Source of the DNA: Acidobacteriota bacterium
GTDB taxonomy: Bacteria; Acidobacteriota; Terriglobia; Acidiferrales; UBA7541
NCBI GenBank assembly: GCA_013289585.1
Contig: JABCZR010000004.1
Location: 62,001 to 126,000 of the forward strand
Direction: 5' to 3'
Length of the DNA: 64,000 nt
The translations under genes were made by a program, and so were the position numbers. Positions 26,801 through 35,584 of this stretch are shown here, piece after piece (within the stretch, counting starts at the first letter, position 1; the number at the start of each line of letters is the position of its first letter). The notes beneath the pieces were generated by a model, which saw nothing but the letters and a program-made list of their open reading frames with translations, ran no database searches and was not told where the DNA came from.

Positions 26801-27335
26801 GCAGCCCCATCATGGGCAACTCGATGGGAGGACTGAACGACTTCATCCATTGATGCAGTTTGTCGTCCTTCAAGAGCGCGACGGCTTGCGCGGGAGTAGC
26901 TTTGACCTTGGCCTGGCCGCGCTCGTAATCCACGATGGTCAACGCGCCGTCGGGGGAGACCGCGTGCAATTGCTCGGGAATCAGAACGTCAAGATCCTTG
27001 TAATGTTTCTTGAGGGAAGCGAGGCTGTTGGGATCCCAACTGACAAAAAACGCCGCGCGCAACGGGTCGTAGCTGCCGGGGACGGCGCCGAGGTTGGCCA
27101 CGCGGCGGTGGCGGCCTTCCCGCACCGTGGCAGGCTTCTTTTTGGCTTTCAGAGCTTGGTACTTGGGCTTGGTATCCGGGAAAAGCTCGGCGGGTAAATC
27201 GACGCTCGCGGCGATGGTAACGAAAAAATAGGCCAGGAGCAGGGTTAAGAGGACGCCGGAAATTTCCATGGCCCGGCGAGTGCGCCGCCAGCGCACACGC
27301 TCCGCGTCATAGAAAATGGGACCGCGTTCCTTCAT
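23877..27335 (-). CDS. Trifunctional GH18-like / polysaccharide deacetylase / GT2 glycosyltransferase fusion
   Basis: A very large (1152 residues) membrane protein that joins three carbohydrate enzymes. N-terminal helix at about 25-45, then a GH18 chitinase-like domain (about 75-430) with the acid site AGIVVDFEEVP, then a NodB deacetylase domain (about 495-690) with LSFDDGPDP, the metal-binding GNHTFTHP and FRPPYG, then a membrane helix pair and a GT2 synthase (about 750-1000) with DDGS, DADTEIEA, EDADL and QRFRWTFG, followed by more helices. Synthase, deacetylase and hydrolase are the three activities needed to make and trim partially deacetylated poly-beta-1,6-GlcNAc or a chitin-like polymer, so a one-polypeptide exopolysaccharide machine is likely. 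ATG at 27335 is preferred over a TTG 12 bases earlier because of GAAGGA upstream. Confidence 0.9.
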   Translation of the reverse strand: MKERGPIFYDAERVRWRRTRRAMEISGVLLTLLLAYFFVTIAASVDLPAELFPDTKPKYQALKAKKKPATVREGRHRRVANLGAVPGSYDPLRAAFFVSWDPNSLASLKKHYKDLDVLIPEQLHAVSPDGALTIVDYERGQAKVKATPAQAVALLKDDKLHQWMKSFSPPIELPMMGLLNNYDGVQWRIKEMVQMLANPAARDSLVRDVVQYAVDAHQAGIVVDFEEVPDTSQAHFRQFIGALAPALHSVGLKLMTALPARDDEYDYEFFGKQCDAIVLMNFDQHWLTSPPGPIASQDWFIENIRQVFDVVPAQKIVVGIANYAYDWSEAKKKEAEPAQEFSIQEALLHAEESDATIEFDSTSLNPHYSYYDEHSHVHQVWMLDAITAYNELRASEKLGVQGTALWRLGSADTSIWPIWDATRPDDAIRKKLTDLPPGPDLILEGQGDIWHITDIPKSGKRSFVYDAASDLFTDEKYDSIPLSFNIDQIGWAEKKIVLSFDDGPDPQWTPKILNILKEKNVPGVFFIIGDEANRRPDILQREYAEGHEIGNHTFTHPKWDDISRTEIRWQLNLTQRLIESTLGVKSILFRPPYGIDHQPEYAEEVAQLPYAQEMGYLIVGQRIDPDDWRLRDGKPAPANEIVDSVLRQADKGNIVLLHDGGGDRSQTIAALPQIIDKLRAQGYQFVSVADLIGKTRAQVMLPLSGEERFEARADGFIFSFFQWFRFFIGTIFILGIVLVSFRALIIGLLAIIEKLRPDHAVMPDPPPSVTVLIPAHNEESVIVQTVTSVLLSDLKDLRIIVVDDGSTDQTGDLLDSNFSHESRVRIIHQVNRGKSAALSLALSQADTEIVVTIDADTEIEADAISKLVRHFSDPTVGAVAGNVKVGNRSRWLTRWQALEYITSQNMEKRAFDLLNCITVVPGALGAWRKKAIEDAGGISADTVAEDADLTIAIRRLGWRISYDEEAIAWTEAPETAGQLIRQRFRWTFGTLQSFWKHGDTLLRPKYGTLGWVALPNIFVFQLVLPLISPIIDLMFFGSLILWGLAQFRVTHLPQLWTSADVQKSVLFFLAFMLIDILTCMVAFALERKEDWTLLIPVLLQRFYYRQLMYVVLFRSVKEAVSGRPVGWRGVEPETPKAPKAPAKPAPAPVEGN

Positions 27336-27436
27336 GGCATCCTTCAACCTGGCGGTACGGCAGGCAAATCAAGATCGGGCTGGGCTGAGTCCGTCTGCGC
27401 GAATCCGTCAGCTCTATTGTAAGATGCGAAGCATCG

Positions 27437-28918
27437 ATGAGGCGAGTTTTCTCGAATCCTTTTGTTGCGCTGGCGGCAGGACTCTGCCTGCGGCTGTTTT
27501 TCGTGCTCAAGTATCCCGCCAACTCCGGGGATACGGTTCTTTACGAACAGATCGCCACAAACTGGCTGAAGCGCCATGTTTATGCGATGGACGTGGGCGG
27601 GGTGGTTACGCCGGTTGATCTGCGCATGCCGGGGTATCCGGCGTTTCTGGCCATTGTGTATACGCTCACGGGACGGACAGGAGCGGATGCGCGGATTTGG
27701 GTGATGCTTGGGCAGATTGCGGTTGATCTTCTTGCTTGCGTGCTGATTGCGCGGCTGGCGGAGCTTCTGGCGTGCGCAGGCCGAGGAGTCGAGACGAACA
27801 AACGCGTTCGAATCGTCGCGCTATGGCTCGCGGCATTGTGTCCGTTTACGGCGAATTACACGGCGGTGCCGCTGACGGAAGTGTTCGCTGTGTTTTGGAC
27901 GGCGCTGGCATGCTGCGGCCTCGTCGTTGCGCTGCGGCGCGTGGAGCAGCCCGATTTTCTACGGAAGGGCTCCCATCTGCCGATTGGAAAGAGCGTGGAG
28001 TACACCGCGCTTGGAGCAGGGTGGATTGTTGGCATGGGCACGTTGTTTCGTCCGGAGACGCCGCTCCTTTTGATTGCGGCGGCGATTGTGTTCGGCGGAA
28101 TGTTCTTCTTTCTGCACAATTTCAAGCGCTGGGTCATGGTTTGCCTGGCGATGGCGCTTGGTTGCGCGATGGCGCTTTCTCCCTGGGCTTTGCGCAATCT
28201 TGTGACACTGGGCGAGCCACAGTTTCTTGCGCCGAAGGATTCGAATCTGCCGGGGGAACTGGTGCCGTACGGATTCATGGCCTGGGAAAAGACGTGGCTC
28301 TTCCGGGTACGCGATTGCTACCTGGTGCCGTGGAGACTGAACGGCGAAACCATCTATGTCGACGACATTCCCGCGCGGGCATTTGACACGCCGGAAGAAA
28401 AGCTGCGCGTGGCAGCGATTCTGGAACAGTACAACGATGACCTGACGCTTACGGCGGAAGAGGATGCGGCGTTCGGGCAGCTGGCCCGGGAACGGACCGC
28501 GCGGCATCCCTTGCGGACCTATGTGTGGATACCTGCCGCACGCGCAGTGACCATCTGGTTTACGCCGCGGATTGAGTTGGTGCCGATTGCAGGGCACGTT
28601 TTTCCGCTGGCGCAGATGCGAGAGGATGACCCGGTCGATCAGGAAGTCACGAGCCTGTTTTTTGTGTTGAATTTATTTTATGTGGGGCTGGGAATTTTGG
28701 GATGCGTGCGGCTGTGGCGTTCGAATGCGGCGGTGCGGCCAGCGGTAGCGTTTCTCGCGGTATTCATCGTGCTTCGAACGGCGTTTCTGACAACGCTGGA
28801 AACGCCCGAGCCGCGTTACGTTCTGGTTTGTTTTCCGGCGTTGATTGCGCTGGGCGCGCAGATTTTCGCGGGGCGTTCCGAGGCGGCGTCGAGCAAAATT
28901 TCTCTCGTGCTGAGTTGA
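27437..28918 (+). CDS. GT39/ArnT-like membrane glycosyltransferase
   Basis: A 493-residue polytopic membrane protein with about ten hydrophobic helices. The first loop SGDTVLYEQIATNWLKR, holding an acidic residue after the first helix, is typical of GT-C enzymes such as PMT or ArnT that use polyprenyl-phosphate sugars. A large C-terminal periplasmic loop (about 285-380) lies before the last helices. It is divergent from the trifunctional polysaccharide gene with only 101 bases between the starts, so the two may share a promoter region and act in the same envelope polymer. Substrate unknown. Confidence 0.75.
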   Translation: MRRVFSNPFVALAAGLCLRLFFVLKYPANSGDTVLYEQIATNWLKRHVYAMDVGGVVTPVDLRMPGYPAFLAIVYTLTGRTGADARIWVMLGQIAVDLLACVLIARLAELLACAGRGVETNKRVRIVALWLAALCPFTANYTAVPLTEVFAVFWTALACCGLVVALRRVEQPDFLRKGSHLPIGKSVEYTALGAGWIVGMGTLFRPETPLLLIAAAIVFGGMFFFLHNFKRWVMVCLAMALGCAMALSPWALRNLVTLGEPQFLAPKDSNLPGELVPYGFMAWEKTWLFRVRDCYLVPWRLNGETIYVDDIPARAFDTPEEKLRVAAILEQYNDDLTLTAEEDAAFGQLARERTARHPLRTYVWIPAARAVTIWFTPRIELVPIAGHVFPLAQMREDDPVDQEVTSLFFVLNLFYVGLGILGCVRLWRSNAAVRPAVAFLAVFIVLRTAFLTTLETPEPRYVLVCFPALIALGAQIFAGRSEAASSKISLVLS

Positions 28919-28928
28919 TCTCCCCGAA

Positions 28929-28952
28929 ATGCGCACAGGATAAATCCTGCGC
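28929..28952. terminator. Short palindrome between convergent genes
   Basis: CAGGATAAATCCTG (28936-28949) within GCGCACAGGATAAATCCTGC lies between two convergent stops. It is too weak to be a firm intrinsic terminator and resembles the local -TTTAT- palindromes, so it may be another repeat copy. Confidence 0.35.
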
Positions 28953-28954
28953 CA

Positions 28955-30379
28955 CTATTTTTCCTCGAAGGGTTCGGGGTGAATGGTGACGCGATAGATT
29001 TGGGGAAATTTTTCTTTGACGCGATCTTCAAGAACAGCGGTCACGTCGTGGACCTGGGTGATGGGTAGCGTGCTCTTCATAGTGCAGTGGCAGGAGACGA
29101 AGATGTGGTGCTCCACCTGGCGCGCGCGCACGTCGTGGCAGTTCACCAGTTCATCGAATTCCGCGGGCAGCCCGTTGATGAACCCTTCGATGGAGCGAGA
29201 AAGCTGCTTCATCTCACCGATGCCCGCGTCGGGAGTAGCAATGTGGCGTCCGAGCGGCTCGATATGAATGTTGACTTCGACGGGATCGCCGCGGAGTTCG
29301 CGAATTTTCTCTTCCAGTTCCGACGCCTGGCGATGGGCTTCGCGCAGGCTTAAATTCTCATCCACTTCCAAGTGCAGTTCGACGAAGAGCTGGCCGTCTT
29401 GTTGCACGGCGGTCAAGTCATGAATGGCGACGCCCATGCGCTGCGCGGCGGCGCGAATGGCTTCGAAGAGATGTTCCCCTTGCGGGGCGCGAGGTTCCGC
29501 GTGGACCATGACGTCGGAGGGAACGATTTCGCCGATGCGCTTCTCGATGGCGTCGCTGAGGGCGTGGACCTGCTCGAGGCTGGCGGTGCGAGCCACACTG
29601 ACGGTGGCATCGACAAAATGGCGATTGCCGGCGCGTCGCACGCGCACGCGATCCACGTCCAGGACGCCGTCCATGCCGGCGACGGAGCGGGCAATTTCCT
29701 GCTGCAAACCCAGCGGCGCAACGTCAAGAAGCGCATCGAGAGTACGTTTGCCAAGACGCGCGCCGACCCAGAGGATCACGGCGGCGACAGCGAGGCCAGC
29801 CAGGGCATCGGCATAATTCAGCCACGGCATGTTCCAAGCCTCACCCGCCCAGACAAGCCCGATGCCGAGGATAACGATGATGGTGCTCCACACGTCGGTA
29901 GAGAAATGCAGCGCATCCGCCTCCAGAGCGTCGCTCGAATATTTTTTTGCCACACGCGCAAGGGCCCGGGCCCGGGTGAAGTCGATTGAGAGGGCGACGA
30001 GAAGCACCAGGATGGCGGTTACGCTGGGCTGGATATGCACGCTACGGAAAAACAAACGGGCGACTGCTTCGTAGATGATATAAAGAGCGGTAAGCGCGAG
30101 GAGGCCGGTTTCGACGAAGGCGGAAAAATTTTCAAATTTGCCGTGGCCGTAAAGATGCCGTTCATCCGCGGGTTGATCCGCCAGCCGCACGGAGACAAGC
30201 GTAATAATTGCGGCGATCAAGTCGAGGGAGGAGTGCAACGCCTCGGAAAGAACGCCGAGGCTGCCCGTGCGAAGGACCAGAAATGTTTTGAGGGAGACAA
30301 GAAGGACGGCAGAGGCCACGCTCAGCAGCGCGGCGCGCTTCTTCTCACGCACTTCCTCGATATGGGTAGCCGTTACCAC
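28955..30379 (-). CDS. Cation diffusion facilitator (metal efflux) with tandem C-terminal cytoplasmic domains
   Basis: CDF-family antiporter exporting Zn, Co, Fe or Mn in exchange for protons. About six membrane helices in the first 200 residues carry the metal site motifs LHSSLDLI and ALHFSTDVW (HxxxD in helices 2 and 5). At 474 residues it is longer than usual (about 300) because the ferredoxin-like cytoplasmic domain appears to occur two or three times, for example RVRRAGNRHFVDATVSVA and, later, NCHDVRARQVEHHIFVSCH. GTG start. No metal-sensing gene neighbours it. Confidence 0.9.
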   Translation of the reverse strand: MVTATHIEEVREKKRAALLSVASAVLLVSLKTFLVLRTGSLGVLSEALHSSLDLIAAIITLVSVRLADQPADERHLYGHGKFENFSAFVETGLLALTALYIIYEAVARLFFRSVHIQPSVTAILVLLVALSIDFTRARALARVAKKYSSDALEADALHFSTDVWSTIIVILGIGLVWAGEAWNMPWLNYADALAGLAVAAVILWVGARLGKRTLDALLDVAPLGLQQEIARSVAGMDGVLDVDRVRVRRAGNRHFVDATVSVARTASLEQVHALSDAIEKRIGEIVPSDVMVHAEPRAPQGEHLFEAIRAAAQRMGVAIHDLTAVQQDGQLFVELHLEVDENLSLREAHRQASELEEKIRELRGDPVEVNIHIEPLGRHIATPDAGIGEMKQLSRSIEGFINGLPAEFDELVNCHDVRARQVEHHIFVSCHCTMKSTLPITQVHDVTAVLEDRVKEKFPQIYRVTIHPEPFEEK

Positions 30380-30488
30380 GGTGCGTTTAGACTACCTTAA
30401 CTCGCTCATTTCCCCTTATCGGCCGCGTTGCCAGACGACACTGGATCGAACATGCCGCGCGGTAGCACGGGTGCAAATTTCAACAGTA

Positions 30489-30519
30489 TTTAACTGTGGG
30501 TAGTCGCACTTCTTATAAT
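30489..30519 (+). promoter_or_regulatory. Probable promoter of the M1 peptidase gene
   Basis: TATAAT at 30514-30519 lies 70 bases before the chosen start in an AT-rich patch; the best -35 match is TTTAAC at 30489-30494 with a long 19-base spacer, so the -35 is weak. Confidence 0.4.
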
Positions 30520-30588
30520 GTTGTTTGTTCTTTGTTTTAGGTTATGCTAACGCCCGCTCGTCAGCCAACATTCCTTGAGGGAGACGAT

Positions 30589-33078
30589 ATGCGTGCCCAT
30601 TTCCGTGGTGTCTCGCTTTTCCATACTGCGCCTGGTGTCTATACCGCCCAGTCCAGTCTGGGCAGGCACAATTCACCTCCGACGATTGCGGAGAGAAGTT
30701 TTGCAATCCTTCTTTACGCGGTAGCACTCATTCTATTGGTGAGTCCTGAAGTGCGGGCACAGTCTGCTGCGAACTCCGATCCAGCCTATGTTGCGCTTCG
30801 CAATTTGGGTCTGGGGAGCGAAGCGGTAAGTGTTACGAACTTCGAGCTCAAACGAGACGCGGGCACGTTTCGTCTAAATTCAGGCACTTTCTGTTTTGTT
30901 CCCCCGGTGAACGGCAAGGTGACCGGAGCGGTGTTCGCGGGCGACGGCGCATTCCTACTCGTCCCTCCCAACGAAACCGAGCGGAAGAGTTTGAAATTCC
31001 TGACGAAAGAAGACGAATTCAGCGAAAAATTTGACCGGCTGGTGATTCGATTCACGGACTCCACGTACGAGGAAATCAAGAAAGGCGGAACACCCGGCGC
31101 AGGGACCTGTGACGCGGGGATCCTGAAAGACAGCCAGAATGCGATGCGCCACAAAATAAAGCACAACCTGGAAGCCGAGCTGCTCGGGGAGGTGCTGAGT
31201 TCCGAGCCACGAGGGATGTTCGTGGCGTTCATCCACGGCAAGCGGTATGACGACAAGGAGATTTATTCGCTCGATCCCAACGCGGATTCGAGTCAAGTGG
31301 ACTTCTGGACCTACGACGATAACAAGTGGGGCGATTGGGCATCGTTCAGCTTTTCCAAGCCACAGCCCAAGGAGTCCGTCGGCAGGGCCATACGCATCGA
31401 GCACCATCAACTGGAGACTTCCCTGGAAAAAAACGGCAATCTCTCCGGGAAGGCTACGACCACTTTTGTCTGCCTTCGCAATGGGCTGCGTGTGGTTCCT
31501 TTCTCCCTGTTTCACACTCTTCGTGTGCAGTCCGTAACGGCCGAAGGCCAACCTCTTGCGTTCATCCAGGAAGACAAGAACGACGATGCGGACTTTGCGG
31601 TGATTTTGCCCAAGCCGCTGGCAGTGGGCGAAAAGTTCAGTGTGACAACGACGTACAGCGGCAAGGAAGCGGTCTCCAACGAAGGCGGCGGTAACTACTT
31701 CCCGATCGCGCGTGACGATTGGTATCCCAACAACGTAGGTGCCGGGTTTGGCGAGTATGCCTCCTATGACATGGGCTTTCGCATTCCCAAGGGGATGAAG
31801 ATCGCCGCTACGGGAGCGCTCGTAAGCGACAGCAACGAGGGGGGACAAAACGTCACAGTGTGGAAAAGCGAAGCTCCTCAGACGGTTGCCGGATTCAGTT
31901 TGGGCAGGTTTAAAGTGGAGGAGGCAAGGCTGAAAAAACCCGAGGTTTTCATCCAATCGTTTGCCAACGAGGATTCTCCGGGCTGGGTGACTTCGCTGCA
32001 GCGCTCCGTCAACGGCGATTTACCGGGAGAACGTCCGATGGAAGCGACCCTGGGCACGATGAGCACGGTATCGCTAAACAAGAAGGCGCTCGCCGAAGGA
32101 GAGCTTGCGGTCGAACTTTACACGGATTATTTCGGACCCTCGTTGTTTTCACACCTCCAGATTACCCAGCAAACAGCGTGCAACTTCGGCCAGTCGTGGC
32201 CCGGACTGGTGTGGATTCCCATCTGCTATTACTTTGACGCCACGGTCAGACATCAACTGGGCCTGGACTGGGGCGATCGCGGGTATTGGAAGGTCGTTAC
32301 GCCGCACGAGGTCGCGCACCAATGGTGGGGCAACACCGTGGGATTTAGTTCCAGCCGCGACCAGTGGATGAGCGAAGGGTTCGCAGACATGTCCGCATCG
32401 CTGTACCTCAGCATGATCGAAAAAGATCCCAAGAAGTTCGTCGCATTCTGGAATGATGAACGTCAATTACTCCTCGATCGCGATTCGCAAGGCTATCGAG
32501 CGATTGATGTTGGCCCTCTGACCATGGGCTACCGTGCCAGCAACTCGCGCACGGGCGGCGGCATTACCCGGCGGCTCATTTACCCGAAGGGTGCGTATGT
32601 CCTGCACATGATCCGCATGATGATGTACGACAGCCGCAACGGGGATAAGCAATTCAAGGAGACCATGCAGGATTTCGTCAACACCTACCGCGGAAAAGCC
32701 GCCTCGACCGAGGATTTCAAGGCGATGGTGGAAAAGCACATGACGGGGGCGATGGACCTCGACGGAAATCACAAGATGGACTGGTTCTTCAACCAGTATG
32801 TATATGGCACTGGAATTTCGCTGTATGCACTTCACTCCACAGCGGAAGCGACTCCCGATGGCAAGACGAGGCTCAAGGCGGAATTAACTCGCACGGGAGT
32901 CCCGGGCACCTGGAAGGATGTCGTGCCGATCTACGCCCACGTGGGTGACAAGAGTATGCGACTCGGAAGTATTTCCGCCAAGCACGCTGTAGAGACCATC
33001 GATGTAACGCTGCCCGGGAAGATCGATCGCCTGACGATCAATGATTTCGACGATCTTCTTATGGATGTAAAGCAATAA
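30589..33078 (+). CDS. M1-family zinc aminopeptidase, exported
   Basis: Gluzincin metallopeptidase of 829 residues. The zinc site is HEVAHQWWGN (about residue 572) with the downstream glutamate in QWMSEGFADMSA; the N-terminal beta-sandwich spans about 250-480. A hydrophobic stretch (SFAILLYAVALILLVSPEVRA) near residues 38-60 acts as signal or anchor after an unusually long N-tail. The ATG at 30589 follows GAGGGAGA by five bases; another ATG 15 codons earlier lacks one. The GAMEN exopeptidase motif is not obvious, so an endopeptidase or altered specificity is possible. Probably digests peptides outside the inner membrane. Confidence 0.88.
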   Translation: MRAHFRGVSLFHTAPGVYTAQSSLGRHNSPPTIAERSFAILLYAVALILLVSPEVRAQSAANSDPAYVALRNLGLGSEAVSVTNFELKRDAGTFRLNSGTFCFVPPVNGKVTGAVFAGDGAFLLVPPNETERKSLKFLTKEDEFSEKFDRLVIRFTDSTYEEIKKGGTPGAGTCDAGILKDSQNAMRHKIKHNLEAELLGEVLSSEPRGMFVAFIHGKRYDDKEIYSLDPNADSSQVDFWTYDDNKWGDWASFSFSKPQPKESVGRAIRIEHHQLETSLEKNGNLSGKATTTFVCLRNGLRVVPFSLFHTLRVQSVTAEGQPLAFIQEDKNDDADFAVILPKPLAVGEKFSVTTTYSGKEAVSNEGGGNYFPIARDDWYPNNVGAGFGEYASYDMGFRIPKGMKIAATGALVSDSNEGGQNVTVWKSEAPQTVAGFSLGRFKVEEARLKKPEVFIQSFANEDSPGWVTSLQRSVNGDLPGERPMEATLGTMSTVSLNKKALAEGELAVELYTDYFGPSLFSHLQITQQTACNFGQSWPGLVWIPICYYFDATVRHQLGLDWGDRGYWKVVTPHEVAHQWWGNTVGFSSSRDQWMSEGFADMSASLYLSMIEKDPKKFVAFWNDERQLLLDRDSQGYRAIDVGPLTMGYRASNSRTGGGITRRLIYPKGAYVLHMIRMMMYDSRNGDKQFKETMQDFVNTYRGKAASTEDFKAMVEKHMTGAMDLDGNHKMDWFFNQYVYGTGISLYALHSTAEATPDGKTRLKAELTRTGVPGTWKDVVPIYAHVGDKSMRLGSISAKHAVETIDVTLPGKIDRLTINDFDDLLMDVKQ

Positions 33079-33141
33079 TTTCCCACGAAGACGGAATCAC
33101 GGTCCGGCGTTGGCGCACGACGGCGTTCTTTTCTGCTGGGA

Positions 33142-33723
33142 TTAGGATCGCGGAATGAAACGCAGGGCGGCGGAATTCATGCAGTAGCGGAGGCCGGTGG
33201 GTTCGGGGCCGTCGGTGAAGACGTGGCCGAGGTGGGCGTCACAGAGAGTGCAGGTCACTTCCGTTCGAAGCGCTCCCATGCTGAAGTCTTTTTTCTCGCG
33301 GACATTTTCCCTGGCGACAGGTTCCCAGAAGCTGGGCCAGCCGGTGCCGGAATCGAACTTTGAACGGGAATCAAAAAGCGCGGTGCCGCAATCGATGCAG
33401 CGATAGAGACCGGGAGCGTGCTGATCGTAGAGAGCGCCCGAGAAGGCGAACTCGGTAGCGGCGCGGCGGGTGACGTCGTACTGCAGAGGTGTTAGCTGTT
33501 TTTTCCAGTCCGCTCTGGTTTTTTGGATTTTCGGCAGAGCGAACGTGCCGAGTCGTTGGCCATCGTCAGCAAACTTAACGATTTTGACGGGACCTGGGTC
33601 GCCGGCTGGTTCGGAATCATCCGCGAAAGCTGAAAGGCAGACGCGCTCCACACCCACCAGCAAGCCGTAGCCGGCAAGCGTTGCAGCGCCGTAAATGAAG
33701 CCCCTGCGGGTGAACTCTTTCAT
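33142..33723 (-). CDS. msrB: Exported peptide methionine-R-sulfoxide reductase
   Basis: MsrB (193 residues) reduces methionine-R-sulfoxide in oxidised proteins. The N-terminus TRRGFIYGAATLAGYGLLVG looks like a twin-arginine signal, placing it in the periplasm. Zinc cysteines are CIDCG and CTLCDAHLGH, the substrate pocket is GTGWPSFWEP, and the catalytic cysteine is in RYCMNSAALRF. Ordinary Cys is used at the site, not Sec, although other redox genes in the window use UGA. It is 25 bases from the secreted TldE-like gene, on the same strand, so may be cotranscribed downstream of that pair. Confidence 0.93.
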   Translation of the reverse strand: MKEFTRRGFIYGAATLAGYGLLVGVERVCLSAFADDSEPAGDPGPVKIVKFADDGQRLGTFALPKIQKTRADWKKQLTPLQYDVTRRAATEFAFSGALYDQHAPGLYRCIDCGTALFDSRSKFDSGTGWPSFWEPVARENVREKKDFSMGALRTEVTCTLCDAHLGHVFTDGPEPTGLRYCMNSAALRFIPRS

Positions 33724-33748
33724 GGCGAATGATCCCGTCGGAAAAATA

Positions 33749-35584
33749 CTACTTTGCGGCGCTCATCGGCGGCGGGGGCATGAGCGGCAGACGCTTGGCT
33801 TCGCCGCGGGCTCCGCGGACTTCCAGCTCTTCAAAGAAAAGTGAGGGCGCAACCACCGAGGCGGGCAAGCCGCCCTGTGCGGAGCCAAACGCTCCGAGGG
33901 CGGTGCCGGAGAAGCCGGTGACCTGGCTCTGCATGTAGTTGTAAACGAAATTGTCGTTGCCGATGGCAGTGATGTTGCGCAAGGCGCGGGTGTTCAATCC
34001 GATGATGCGCGCGCCGCGGACCATTTCTTCGCGCCCGGTATCCGGATAGATGCGGTAAACGACCAGTGGCAATCGATCTCCGGTGCCAGCGCCGCCGCCG
34101 TAGCTTGCCAGGAGTTCAGAAAAATCCTCCTGGTGAAGCAGGCTCAGCGAGGGATTATCCATTTCGCGGACGATGAGGCAATAGTTCAGCTTTTCCGCGC
34201 GGCAGGCGTCCAGGAATTTTTTCTTCATCTCCGCGGGAGAAAGAGTTTCCGAGGAGGTGAAGAAAGTATTGCTCATAGTAGGCTTGGAATCGTTCAGAAA
34301 CGCGGCGCGTCCGTGGCCGTTGGATTCGCCGAAGTCCGGCCCGGGGCGGCGAGACATCAATTCGCCCTTGAGGTTTCCGTTCTCTACGAGCGTGACTTTC
34401 TCCGCGCGAACACCTTCGTTATCCACTGCGTATCCGCCGAGAAGAGGTGTGCCCTTAAATTCCTTGGCTCCGGGGTCATCGACCACGGTGACACTCGTGG
34501 GCAGAACTCTTGCGCCGATTCTCCCAACCCAGTCACTCTTTCCACCCAATCCACTCAAGAGCTGTTCCATTACAGGAGTGAAGGATACCGGCGGCCGCGC
34601 ACCGTTCACGGCAGGACCAAGAACCTGCGCGAGAAGGGGCGCCGCAGCGCGCGCTTCAAATAGAACGGGCCCGGTGTAATCCTGCGCAGGGGGAGCGGCG
34701 CGGAGAGTCATCAATTCCGTTGCAGCGACATTCAAGCCCTTGCGAACGGCGTCGACGCCCGGAAGATCCGCGGGTTTCGGCGCGTAGGTGGCATAAAGAT
34801 TGTTCAGGGGCACGCCATCGTCGGCGAGAGCGTTCATTCCGGATTCGATGGCAGCATAGGTGCGGTTTTGACGGATCTCGGTGCCTTCGCTGGTCAGAAG
34901 ATACTCGGTCGCATAGACGAGATAATAGGTGACCCGCGATTCATAAATTTGCGGAAAGGCGCGAAGAGCAGCCGAAGTTTCCCGTGCTTCCTGATCCCAA
35001 TCGCGATTGGTCCAATCCGGGGTGAGCAGGGGCTCGATGAGTTTCACGGGCTCGGCTTTGGAGAAATCGTCGATGTCCGATTGGCGAGCCAGGCTGCTGA
35101 GATAGGCCTGCTTCCGGGAGTAAGTTTCCACGGCTTCCTTGAAGGCCTGATCGGTGGCGATCCACAAATCCTGGCGGAGCGAATCATAGTCACGGTCGAT
35201 GCCGACGGAGCCGGTGGGACCGATGAAGCCGCGGAAGCCGTCATCGCTCACGAAATTCGAACTGTCCAGCTTGTAGCCGCCTACGCGAGCTTGCACATCC
35301 ATGAAGCGGTTGCGCGCGGAAGTGCTGGAGAAGATGGTGCCGAATTCCGCGACGACTTCGCGCACATCGAGGTCGAGCAAGCGGTATTCGAGGTAGTAAG
35401 GACGGACGGGCTTGTCGGTGCCGGGAATTTTCAGTTCGAGACGGGTTTTGGCGCGAGCCATTTCGTCGCGCATGGCCTGGAGGGTGTGGTCGTTGTCCTG
35501 CTGAGCGAATGCGTGGGGAGCGGTACCGCAACTCAGGAACGCGAGAAGGAAACCTACGCCTGCAATCGTCTGCGCGCGCCTCAC
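33749..35584 (-). CDS. Secreted TldE/PmbA-like protein lacking the catalytic motif
   Basis: A 611-residue protein of the TldD/PmbA family with an N-terminal export signal (FLLAFLSCGTAPHAFA; LSCG could also be a lipobox). The domain from about residue 300 (VLFEARAAAPLLAQVLGPAV, then VVDDPGAKEFKGTPLLGGYA and RVKTE-like VRAEKVTLVENG) follows the family, but the HExxxH zinc motif is absent where the partner has it. This matches TldE/PmbA, the inactive half of the TldD/TldE heterodimer. The GTG start overlaps the upstream gene's TGA (GTGA). Standard TldD/E are cytosolic (maturing microcin B17, degrading CcdA), so export is unusual. Confidence 0.85.
   Translation of the reverse strand: MRRAQTIAGVGFLLAFLSCGTAPHAFAQQDNDHTLQAMRDEMARAKTRLELKIPGTDKPVRPYYLEYRLLDLDVREVVAEFGTIFSSTSARNRFMDVQARVGGYKLDSSNFVSDDGFRGFIGPTGSVGIDRDYDSLRQDLWIATDQAFKEAVETYSRKQAYLSSLARQSDIDDFSKAEPVKLIEPLLTPDWTNRDWDQEARETSAALRAFPQIYESRVTYYLVYATEYLLTSEGTEIRQNRTYAAIESGMNALADDGVPLNNLYATYAPKPADLPGVDAVRKGLNVAATELMTLRAAPPAQDYTGPVLFEARAAAPLLAQVLGPAVNGARPPVSFTPVMEQLLSGLGGKSDWVGRIGARVLPTSVTVVDDPGAKEFKGTPLLGGYAVDNEGVRAEKVTLVENGNLKGELMSRRPGPDFGESNGHGRAAFLNDSKPTMSNTFFTSSETLSPAEMKKKFLDACRAEKLNYCLIVREMDNPSLSLLHQEDFSELLASYGGGAGTGDRLPLVVYRIYPDTGREEMVRGARIIGLNTRALRNITAIGNDNFVYNYMQSQVTGFSGTALGAFGSAQGGLPASVVAPSLFFEELEVRGARGEAKRLPLMPPPPMSAAK

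Noticed and set aside
33142-33723. MsrB as a third selenoprotein
   Set aside because: The catalytic codon is ordinary Cys in RYCMNSAAL and no in-frame UGA is present.
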